From the NCBI GenBank assembly GCA_946562005.1, contig CAMNVD010000059.1:1-6773 (forward strand): a DNA stretch of 6,773 bases. Reading direction: 5' to 3'. This stretch comes from an uncultured Clostridia bacterium. GTDB lineage: Bacteria > Bacillota > Dehalobacteriia > UBA4068 > JAAVYR01. The position numbers were made by a program, and so were the translations under genes. Positions 1-5,616 of this stretch are shown here, in pieces; position 1 is the first letter of the stretch, and each line of letters opens with the position of its first letter. The notes under the pieces are model-generated. The model was not told where the DNA came from. It made no database searches and was given only the letters and a program-made list of their open reading frames with translations.

Positions 1-1
1 G

Positions 2-1228
2 CATTTCCGTGACCCTGGCGCTCCGGCAAAAGAAGATTTTTTTACTGGTAGTTGCGCAGCTGCGGCAGGCGGCTTTACTACTGTTTGCGATATGCCTAAT
101 GTTACGCCTTGTACCAGCACGGCGGCAGCGTTGACTGCAAAGATTGCAGATGTAAAGACAAAATCAGTTGTCGATTTTGGTTTTTATGGTGCGGCGGGAT
201 TTGGTAATTTTGACCAGTTGGCTGCGATGAATAAGATTGGCATTGCTGGATTTAAAACCTTTTTACAGCCGGGTCCGAAAGGACAAGAAGAAAACTTTAG
301 CGGTCTGGTGGCTTACGATGATGGTGAATTATGGCGGCTTATGAATGAAACGTCAAAAATCGGCGTCCGTCACTTCTTTCACTGTGAGAATTATAAAATC
401 ATTGAAAAGATGGCTGCATATCTCCATGAAATCGGTGCGGAAGGATATGAGTTTCACTATCAATCACGTCCCAATATTGCAGAAGTGCAGTCCATCGCTA
501 CTGTGTTGCAATTTGCTCATGTGACTGGGCAAAAGGTAGGTATCTGTCATATTTCTACAGCGGAAGGCTGCGAATTGGTCCGTCGGGCAAAAACAGCAGG
601 TGTGGATGTGGTAGGGGAAACTTGTTTTCACTACTTGGTATACAGCCAGGATGCGATAGATAAATATGGGCCCTTTGCGAAGTGTAATCCTCCTCTTCGT
701 TCTCAAGCAGATGTAGACGGGCTATGGGCGTATCTAGCTGATGGTACTATAGATATGATAGGCAGTGACCATGCGCCTCATCAATATGAAGAAAAACTAG
801 TAGGGCTGGATAGAGAAATCTGGAAAGCGCCGTCAGGGATTCCTTCTATTGAAGTATTTATCCCTACGCTACTCAATCAAATAGCCAAAGGTCGGCTGAC
901 GATAGAACAGTTAGCTCAGCTGGTATCAGAAAATCCAGCAAAAGTTTTTGGTGTTTATCCACAGAAGGGCTGTATTGCGCCGGGCAGTGATGGTGATTTT
1001 ACCATAATTGATTTGCAAGCAGAAACAGTTTTGGACATCAAAAAAATGTATACAAAAGCACGAGCTAATAATGTGATGTTTGACGGTATCAAGATACAGG
1101 GGGCTGTGCGCTATACTATCGTGCGAGGAAAGATTATAATGGAAAATGGAGGCGTTGATATAGAACAAAAAGGCTGGGGGCGTTATCTATACCAGGAAAA
1201 AGAGGTTAATGTAATAGATGCAAAATAA
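2..1228 (+). CDS. Dihydroorotase/allantoinase-family cyclic amidohydrolase (5' truncated)
   Basis: This is a metal-dependent amidohydrolase that opens a cyclic amide ring, probably in the cytoplasm. The reading frame is open from base 2, so the gene starts upstream; 408 residues are visible and perhaps 45-50 are missing. The first visible residues, HFRDPG, are the end of the family's HxHxRxPG metal-binding motif. Numbering from there, DMPN is at 30-33, the likely carboxylated metal-bridging lysine is K85 in GFKTF, metal histidines are H127 (FFHCEN) and H183 (ICHIS), and the catalytic aspartate is D256 in GSDHAPH. The Arg of HFRDPG and the Asn of DMPN match residues that bind the substrate carboxylate in dihydroorotases. 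The later part (ETCFHYL, AKCNPPLRS, WKAPSGIPSIE, SENPAKVFGVYPQKG) reads more like allantoinase. The family call is firm, but the substrate is undecided, so no symbol is given. thiN overlaps its 3' end, implying co-transcription. Confidence 0.88.
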   Translation, partial: HFRDPGAPAKEDFFTGSCAAAAGGFTTVCDMPNVTPCTSTAAALTAKIADVKTKSVVDFGFYGAAGFGNFDQLAAMNKIGIAGFKTFLQPGPKGQEENFSGLVAYDDGELWRLMNETSKIGVRHFFHCENYKIIEKMAAYLHEIGAEGYEFHYQSRPNIAEVQSIATVLQFAHVTGQKVGICHISTAEGCELVRRAKTAGVDVVGETCFHYLVYSQDAIDKYGPFAKCNPPLRSQADVDGLWAYLADGTIDMIGSDHAPHQYEEKLVGLDREIWKAPSGIPSIEVFIPTLLNQIAKGRLTIEQLAQLVSENPAKVFGVYPQKGCIAPGSDGDFTIIDLQAETVLDIKKMYTKARANNVMFDGIKIQGAVRYTIVRGKIIMENGGVDIEQKGWGRYLYQEKEVNVIDAK

Positions 1229-1913
1229 CGACAATCAAAAAACAGTCGGGGGAACGCCGGAAAAAAAGGGGACGATTCTGATTATTACCGGCGGCGATAA
1301 GCCTGACTATGCTGATATTGCTGATAAAATAGGGATGGCTAATATGATTATTTGTGCTGACAGCGGTGGTGATTATGCCTATAACCATAGTATTCGGCCT
1401 GATTATTTATTGGGGGATTTTGATTCTATTTCTGCAGAGGCTAAGGATTTTTTCACGGTACAGGGAGTGCCTTTTATGGCCGTACCAGCAGAAAAAGACT
1501 TTACGGATACGCAAATGGCGCTGGATTTTGCAGTAACATTTGCGCCGGATACTATCTATATTTGTGGTGGCTGGGGTAATCGTGCCGACCATTCCTTGGC
1601 TAACATCTTTTTGCTTTGTGAGTATTTGTCGAAGGTTTCTTCGCTTGTTCTTTGCGGCAGGGGGTTTTATGGATATTATTCGATAGGAACATTGGATATC
1701 ATAGGGGTACCTGGACAAACGGTAAGCTTGATACCTTTAGCTGGAGATGTGCGTAATCTTTCTTTAGAAGGCTTTTATTATCCACTGGATGCTTTTACAT
1801 TGCCATGGGGCAGCTCTCGTGGAGTTAGCAATGTATTGGTGACGCACTGTGGAAAGATTCGTCATGAGGACGGTATCTTGCTGGTGATTCAACATATTGG
1901 TTCAGTTGCATAA
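1218..1913 (+). CDS. thiN: Thiamine pyrophosphokinase
   Basis: This cytoplasmic enzyme transfers pyrophosphate from ATP to thiamine, giving the cofactor thiamine diphosphate. The 231-residue length is normal or slightly long. Family motifs occur in order: ADSGGD at 47-52, PDYLLGDFDS at 61-70 (acidic, Mg/ATP site), KDFTDTQMAL at 93-102, GGWGNRADHSLANI at 117-130, and a C-terminal thiamine-binding domain with VSLIPL at 169-174 and GSSRGVSN at 198-205. The ATG lies 11 bp inside the preceding amidohydrolase gene. An AAGAGG sequence sits about 12 nt upstream, a rather long spacing. The first 17 residues are polar and precede the conserved core, so a later start cannot be excluded. The last residue of the usual SNE thiamine-site motif appears as Val (SNV), as far as I recall the family. 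Translational coupling to the upstream gene is likely, though no pathway link is obvious. Confidence 0.93.
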   Translation: MQNNDNQKTVGGTPEKKGTILIITGGDKPDYADIADKIGMANMIICADSGGDYAYNHSIRPDYLLGDFDSISAEAKDFFTVQGVPFMAVPAEKDFTDTQMALDFAVTFAPDTIYICGGWGNRADHSLANIFLLCEYLSKVSSLVLCGRGFYGYYSIGTLDIIGVPGQTVSLIPLAGDVRNLSLEGFYYPLDAFTLPWGSSRGVSNVLVTHCGKIRHEDGILLVIQHIGSVA

Positions 1914-1927
1914 AAGATGAAACCTTT

Positions 1928-1955
1928 TTGACATTGGAGACAGTAAATTTATGAC
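1928..1955 (+). promoter_or_regulatory. Possible weak promoter before the 203-aa protein gene
   Basis: A perfect -35 hexamer, TTGACA, lies at 1928-1933. It is followed after 16 bp by TATGAC at 1950-1955, which matches the -10 consensus at four of six positions. The predicted start of transcription, near 1962, would fall inside the ribosome binding site of the next gene and leave almost no leader. The -35 match may therefore be chance. It could give the third gene some expression independent of the amidohydrolase-thiN pair. Confidence 0.28.
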
Positions 1956-1970
1956 AAGTAGGTGGAGAAC

Positions 1971-2582
1971 ATGAAGCAGAAAGAAAATCGTTTGCAGCAG
2001 ATTATTACTTCTTTTGTAAAGGGCGGAGAACAAAGCAGTGATAACCTGGTATTAAACTTATTAGAAGAGTTGAGTCAGCAGTCCGTCTCCGACTTTAAAA
2101 TACAAGAGGAACGGATGGGCTTAGGCAGTGGTAATGTATTGGTATTAAATGAAATCAGTGAGCCATATCAGTTGCCGAAATTAAATGGGATTCGTTTTTC
2201 TCATAGTATGAATCAGTCAATGGCTGAAAAAGGTATTGATATTTTGTGGCAGTTGGATATCCTTCTTGCTGTCATTCGGGATTATCTAGAACAAAATTAT
2301 TCTGATAATAATCTTTGGCCTGAAGTATTTGCCTCTAGGCAAAAAGCAGTAGATTTCTATTTGTCTGCATTGGACGAGCTGGAAACAGAGTTCCGGGAAA
2401 ATGATTATAAATATCAATCTATTCGGGAATTAAGTGAGCGGGCAAGGGAGTTGGCTAGGATTTGTCGTGAAATCTATCCTGGTGTGATGTTGGGAACGGA
2501 AGCTTGCTTTATCGGGGAGGAAGAGGAAGTTCCTTATGTTGTAGTGCACCGCGAGTATGTTGACCCGGAGGAAGAAGCGTGA
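1971..2582 (+). CDS. Uncharacterised acidic, mostly helical protein (203 aa)
   Basis: I do not recognise this protein. The ATG at 1971 is preferred because AGGTGGAG (1960-1967) lies just upstream; an in-frame GTG at 1962 lies within that site and is unlikely. There is no signal peptide or membrane segment, so it is probably cytoplasmic. Residues 1-40 and 82-170 look helical. The stretch ILWQLDILLAVIRDYL (91-106) is hydrophobic and amphipathic, and IRELSERARELARICREIY (151-169) could form a coiled coil or helical bundle. The middle (50-80) contains short strand-like pieces such as GNVLVLNEI. The tail is strongly acidic (GEEEEVP, then DPEEEA at the end). Only two cysteines are present and no metal or nucleotide motif is visible. 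It follows thiN by 57 bp and is the last gene before a strong terminator, so it probably belongs to the amidohydrolase-thiN transcript. Coding status is supported by the ribosome binding site, normal codon use and the terminator placed just after its stop. Confidence 0.8.
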   Translation: MKQKENRLQQIITSFVKGGEQSSDNLVLNLLEELSQQSVSDFKIQEERMGLGSGNVLVLNEISEPYQLPKLNGIRFSHSMNQSMAEKGIDILWQLDILLAVIRDYLEQNYSDNNLWPEVFASRQKAVDFYLSALDELETEFRENDYKYQSIRELSERARELARICREIYPGVMLGTEACFIGEEEEVPYVVVHREYVDPEEEA

Positions 2583-2583
2583 G

Positions 2584-2618
2584 AAAATACCCAGAGATAA
2601 CCTATCTTTGGGTATTTT
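2584..2618 (+). terminator. Strong hairpin terminator, probably bidirectional
   Basis: Bases 2584-2599 pair with 2603-2618 to give a 16-bp stem with a single G-U pair and a 3-base loop (ACC). The upper arm begins AAAATACCCA and the lower arm ends TGGGTATTTT, so the U-tract forms part of the stem base and an A-tract faces the other strand. It starts one base after the stop of the 203-aa protein gene and closes the first transcription unit. The symmetry means it could also stop transcription on the - strand, although no - strand gene is seen here. Confidence 0.82.
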
Positions 2619-2727
2619 ATTCATCTATCTAATCTTTAATTATGCGCAGGGTGATGGGGCGGCGGTGCATTATGGGAGATACATAAAGAAAATAGGAAAG
2701 AAATAGCATTGCATATATGGGGAAAAT
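2619..2727. other. Gene-free spacer between two transcription units
   Basis: This 109-bp spacer separates the terminator from the radical SAM gene. It holds no convincing ORF. It must contain or adjoin a promoter for the next gene, but I find no good -35/-10 pair: TACATA at 2680-2685 is a possible -10 with no matching -35. The middle (about 2648-2666) is G-rich, unlike the AT-rich flanks, and has no clear inverted repeat. A weak ribosome binding site, GGGGA at 2719-2723, precedes the ATG at 2728. Confidence 0.5.
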
Positions 2728-4515
2728 ATGAAAGTATTACTGACTGCAATAAATGGAAAATATTATCATACGGCGTTAGGCGTTTACAGTCTGCGGGCAG
2801 CAGCAGAGGAAAAAGGATTTACCGTCTGCTTAAAAGAGTGGACATTAAAATCCACGCTAGAACAAATGTGCTCGGAGGTGTTGGCAGAGGCCCCTGATGT
2901 ATTGGGATGTAGTGTTTATATTTGGAATATCAGAGCTTTTTGGGATTTGTGCGCTTTAGTGAAAAAACATAGCCCTAACACAATCATTTTCTGGGGCGGT
3001 CCGGAAGTTACGGGCAGGGGGATGGAGCTCTTAGCTGATTGTCCGGATATTGACTATCTACTATTCGGGGAAGGGGAGTTGACTTTTCCGGCGTTGCTGG
3101 CATCCATTGACGCTGGAACGCCTTGTCATTTGCCTGGGGTAGCTGGACGTCAGGATGGCGCTATGTATGGAATGCCGCCATTGGAGAAGATAGATATGGC
3201 CCTCTTACCTTCTCCTTATCGGCAAATGGCCGATTGGCCGGATGTTGCACAGCTGGATTTAGCTCATCGCATTATTTATTATGAAACCAGCCGAGGGTGT
3301 CCCTTTCATTGCAGTTTTTGTTTTTCCGGTGGTGATAAGCCCCGCTATCGTCCTATGGAACAGGTGGAAAAAGATTTATTATACCTCATGTCTCTGGGGA
3401 TAAAGCAGGTGAAGTTTGTCGACCGTACTTTTAATTTCCCCTCAGAGCGGTGTTGCCGGTTGATTTGTTTTCTTCTGGACCATTATCAGCCCGGGATAAA
3501 TTTTCATATGGAAATTGCCCCCAATCTGCTGGATGCGGAGTTTTTAACGTTATTAGCAAAAAGTCCTGTCGGGTATTTGCAAATGGAAGCAGGTATTCAA
3601 ACGCTGTATCCACCGGCTTTAAAAGCGATGAACCGTACCATGAACTGGAAGCGGGTGCAGGAAAATCTGAAGGCGGTGATTGCCCTGGACAATTGTCATT
3701 TGCACGTGGATTTAATTGCAGGGCTACCTATGGAAGGCTTTGCTCAGTTTGGCACGTCTTTTAATGGTGTATATGGTCTCTTTGCGCATCAGATACAGTT
3801 AGGGTTTTTGAAGGTATTACCAGGCAGTCGCTTAGATAGAGAAAAGGAAACATGGGGACTGGTCTATCAAGATAGTGCACCCTATGAAATTGTCTCTACA
3901 CCCCAAATATCTGAGGCGGAGCTGGACCGGTTACGGCAGATGGATAAGGTAATAGATTGTTTCTTTAACTGTAACCGTTTCCGAGAAACCTTCCGTTATT
4001 TGTTGCATAACATAGAGGGATACGACCCGTTTTCGTTTTTCCTGCGGTTTGGCGATTATCTTCCCCAAGACAGGAAGGAATGGAAACAAATGCCGAAAAG
4101 AGGCGTACTTTTATATGATTTTCTTTGTATGGAATATCCGGAAAAGATGGCGTTGTGGCAGGATTTGCTTGCCATTGACTGGGTGTTATCCCGAAGCGGA
4201 CAACGGCTGCCGGGCTTCTTAAGTGGAAAAAAAGTGACCGGATCCTGGGGGCAGCAAGTCGGAATGGCAATGGAGAAAGCTTGGGGAAAAAAAGAAGACC
4301 ACGATGGTAAAGACGTATGTATTTTGCATTTGCAGCATAAACCTAGCTGGGATAAGCTGGGCGTTATTAAAATGGAACCAGGGGAAAGCTACTGGGCGTT
4401 TTCTGGCTGGCGCTCCTGGGGCGTATTGCAGCGGGCAGCTTATCTGGATGTGAGCGCCTGTTTTAGTGGGGAGTCTATAAAGATTTTACAAGAGGATGGG
4501 CTTATGGTAAAATAA
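2728..4515 (+). CDS. DUF4080 / B12-binding-domain-type radical SAM protein
   Basis: This 595-residue enzyme should use a [4Fe-4S] cluster to cleave S-adenosylmethionine and make a radical; its substrate is unknown. Residues 1-135 form a cobalamin-binding-like Rossmann domain (KVLLTAINGKYYHTALG, PDVLGCSVYIWN, IIFWGGPEV, YLLFGEGE). The classical cobalamin-ligand motif DxHxxG is absent; the family-type segment KYYHTALG is there instead, so B12 binding is uncertain. The radical SAM cluster motif is CPFHCSFC, with C191, C195 and C198, followed by GGDKPRYRP and VKFVDRTFN, typical of this family. Later segments such as MEAGIQT, HVDLIAGLPMEG and FLKVLPGSRLDRE complete the barrel. From about residue 440 a C-terminal region corresponds to DUF4080. 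A weak GGGGA site lies 4 nt before the ATG. It opens the second transcription unit, and pduL follows after 40 bp with no terminator between them. The enzyme would be oxygen-sensitive and cytoplasmic. Length and motifs look intact. Confidence 0.9.
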   Translation: MKVLLTAINGKYYHTALGVYSLRAAAEEKGFTVCLKEWTLKSTLEQMCSEVLAEAPDVLGCSVYIWNIRAFWDLCALVKKHSPNTIIFWGGPEVTGRGMELLADCPDIDYLLFGEGELTFPALLASIDAGTPCHLPGVAGRQDGAMYGMPPLEKIDMALLPSPYRQMADWPDVAQLDLAHRIIYYETSRGCPFHCSFCFSGGDKPRYRPMEQVEKDLLYLMSLGIKQVKFVDRTFNFPSERCCRLICFLLDHYQPGINFHMEIAPNLLDAEFLTLLAKSPVGYLQMEAGIQTLYPPALKAMNRTMNWKRVQENLKAVIALDNCHLHVDLIAGLPMEGFAQFGTSFNGVYGLFAHQIQLGFLKVLPGSRLDREKETWGLVYQDSAPYEIVSTPQISEAELDRLRQMDKVIDCFFNCNRFRETFRYLLHNIEGYDPFSFFLRFGDYLPQDRKEWKQMPKRGVLLYDFLCMEYPEKMALWQDLLAIDWVLSRSGQRLPGFLSGKKVTGSWGQQVGMAMEKAWGKKEDHDGKDVCILHLQHKPSWDKLGVIKMEPGESYWAFSGWRSWGVLQRAAYLDVSACFSGESIKILQEDGLMVK

Positions 4516-4540
4516 TAACAAAGCGAAAAAATAAGTGAGC

Positions 4541-4546
4541 AGGAGG
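4541..4546 (+). promoter_or_regulatory. Ribosome binding site deciding the pduL start
   Basis: A perfect AGGAGG lies 9 nt before the ATG at 4556 (6 nt before an in-frame TTG at 4553). It falls inside the longer reading frame that would begin with GTG at 4535, so that upstream start is unlikely. Confidence 0.8.
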
Positions 4547-4555
4547 CGGATATTG

Positions 4556-5185
4556 ATGTCAAATATTTGTGGGGAGAAAATCAATGCAGTTAATTTTCAA
4601 GATGAAAGTAATCCATTTTTGATTCCCATTGGTGTGTCTAATCGTCATTTACATATCAGTGAAAAAGATTTTGAGACTATTTTCGGCGTTGGTAAAACCC
4701 TAACCAGCATCAAAGACTTATCCCAGCCTGGGCAGTTTGCTTGTCAGGAAACGGTCCATGTGGTGGGGCCCAAGGGAATGATAGAAAATATGCGTATCTT
4801 AGGGCCTTTTCGAGGACAAACCCAAATAGAAGTGTCTCAGACTGATGCGCGGAAATTGGGCATCCAACCGCCACTGCGTCATTCAGGGGATTTAGCGGGA
4901 ACCCCCGGCTGTGTACTGGTGGGACCAAAGGGCTATGTGGTGCTGGATAGCGGCTGCATTTTAGCAAAAACCCATATTCATATGAGCCTAGAAGAAGGGG
5001 CTCGTTTGGGGGTTGCTGATAAAGAGTTGGTGGACGTCTATGTAAAGAGCGAACGTCCCCTGTGCTTTATTGATGTGATGGCACGCATGCATAAGGATTA
5101 CCGCTTGGACTTTCACATTGATACAGATGAAGCCAATGCTGCTGGTGTGAAAACCGGAGATAAGGTATTGCTCATAAAAAAATAA
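4556..5185 (+). CDS. pduL: PduL-type phosphate acyltransferase (phosphotransacylase)
   Basis: PduL enzymes reversibly convert acyl-CoA plus phosphate to acyl-phosphate plus CoA, typically with propionyl- or acetyl-CoA, and feed acetate/propionate kinase for ATP formation. This protein has 209 residues from the ATG chosen on its AGGAGG site. The metal-site histidines are H31 and H33 in SNRHLHIS, H140 and H142 in THIHMS, and H187 in HIDTDEANAAG; E92 in TQIEVS is the likely further ligand. The core motifs LSQPGQFACQETV (55-67), VGPKG (twice, 70-74 and 122-126) and SGDLAGTPG (110-118) are all present, so the enzyme looks complete. The N-terminal extension of about 20 residues is short and polar and does not look like the amphipathic encapsulation helix of microcompartment PduL. 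No shell-protein gene is in the window. It probably works in the cytosol as the cell's phosphotransacylase. It lies 40 bp after the radical SAM gene, probably in the same transcript. Confidence 0.92.
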   Translation: MSNICGEKINAVNFQDESNPFLIPIGVSNRHLHISEKDFETIFGVGKTLTSIKDLSQPGQFACQETVHVVGPKGMIENMRILGPFRGQTQIEVSQTDARKLGIQPPLRHSGDLAGTPGCVLVGPKGYVVLDSGCILAKTHIHMSLEEGARLGVADKELVDVYVKSERPLCFIDVMARMHKDYRLDFHIDTDEANAAGVKTGDKVLLIKK

Positions 5186-5186
5186 T

Positions 5187-5216
5187 ATTTTTCTTTCCGG
5201 TAAGAAGAGTTTTTTT
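5187..5216 (+). terminator. Possible terminator directly after pduL
   Basis: Bases 5187-5195 can pair with 5202-5210 around the loop TCCGGT. This gives 9 bp, two of them G-U, and it is followed by T's up to 5216. It begins two bases after the pduL stop. The stem is AT-rich and weak, so it may act together with the second hairpin at 5239-5277. Confidence 0.42.
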
Positions 5217-5229
5217 ACTAGAATATTTA

Positions 5230-5238
5230 TGTTAAAAT
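5230..5238 (+). promoter_or_regulatory. Extended -10 promoter for the DUF1294-MPE-ygiQ unit
   Basis: TGTTAAAAT matches the extended -10 pattern TGnTATAAT with one mismatch. No clear -35 hexamer is present: the region at the usual distance is a T run (5210-5216). Extended -10 promoters often do without one. Transcription would start near 5245 and leave a leader of about 59 nt before the ATG at 5304. Its position between pduL and the next gene fits a new transcription unit. Confidence 0.5.
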
Positions 5239-5277
5239 ATAAGCAACACTGAAATTCGGTTGTTGCTTATTTTGTTT
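5239..5277 (+). terminator. Hairpin with T-tract between pduL and the DUF1294 gene
   Basis: ATAAGCAACA at 5239-5248 pairs perfectly with TGTTGCTTAT at 5261-5270, a 10-bp stem with a 12-base loop that can pair further (GAA with TTC). It is followed by TTTGTTT. This fits a Rho-independent terminator for read-through from pduL. The stem starts immediately after the putative -10 box, so transcripts starting near 5245 would lack most of its left arm and would not be stopped by it. Confidence 0.52.
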
Positions 5278-5303
5278 ATATTCATATAAGAGGATGAAAG
5301 TAA

Positions 5304-5579
5304 ATGTGGGAAATGCTTTTGATTTATTATGGCGTGATAAATATTGTGCTTTTTGTGATGATGGGCTTTGACAAATGGCAGGCGAAACGAGGGAAATCCC
5401 GTGTGCCGGAAATCAAATTGTTTGCCGTATCCATTGCGGGGGGCGGTATTGGCGGCTTTTTAGGTATGGTTGCCTGGCATCATAAGGTCCGCAAAGCCAA
5501 ATTTTATTTTGTTTTCTTTGCTACGACGTTCATTCATATATACCTTTTATATAAGTATTTGCCGGTTATGTGGGAATAG
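5304..5579 (+). CDS. DUF1294 family small membrane protein
   Basis: This 91-residue integral membrane protein belongs to the DUF1294 family, whose function is not known. Three hydrophobic segments are visible, at about residues 5-21, 38-57 and 67-83. The family signature is clear: GFDKWQAKRGKSRVPE at 21-36, then a glycine-rich helix (GGGIGGFLGM, 46-55) and HHKVRKAKF (59-67), where related proteins usually have RHKTRKxKF. Length is normal for the family. The start is supported by AGAGGA at 5289-5294, 9 nt before the ATG. It is the first gene after the putative promoter, and the metallophosphoesterase follows after 37 bp, so the two are likely co-transcribed. No enzyme motif is apparent. Confidence 0.85.
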   Translation: MWEMLLIYYGVINIVLFVMMGFDKWQAKRGKSRVPEIKLFAVSIAGGGIGGFLGMVAWHHKVRKAKFYFVFFATTFIHIYLLYKYLPVMWE

Positions 5580-5616
5580 GGAAAGACGCACAGCGAAAAA
5601 TCTTAAGGAGAGATAT

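Noticed and set aside
1407..1718. A 103-codon minus-strand frame within thiN
   Set aside because: It is antisense to a well-supported gene and its translation has no recognisable features.
2648..2672. G-rich stretch in the spacer as a riboswitch or structured RNA
   Set aside because: No paired arms or known riboswitch core could be found, and the spacer is only about 110 bp.
2709..2897. A 62-codon frame overlapping the start of the radical SAM gene
   Set aside because: It is an out-of-frame shadow with no ribosome binding site and no protein family features.
3450..3764. A 104-codon frame inside the radical SAM gene
   Set aside because: It overlaps clearly coding sequence with family motifs in the other frame and has no own ribosome binding site.
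3965..4270. A 101-codon minus-strand frame within the radical SAM gene
   Set aside because: It is antisense to conserved coding sequence; low-complexity basic/proline composition suggests a shadow frame.
4535..4555. GTG start giving a 7-residue longer PduL
   Set aside because: The AGGAGG ribosome binding site at 4541-4546 lies inside this extension and points to the ATG at 4556.
5470..5616. Longer metallophosphoesterase frame starting at 5470
   Set aside because: It overlaps the DUF1294 gene for over 100 bases and adds a non-family N-terminus; AAGGAGA at 5605-5611 and the MAVYGISDLH start mark 5617.
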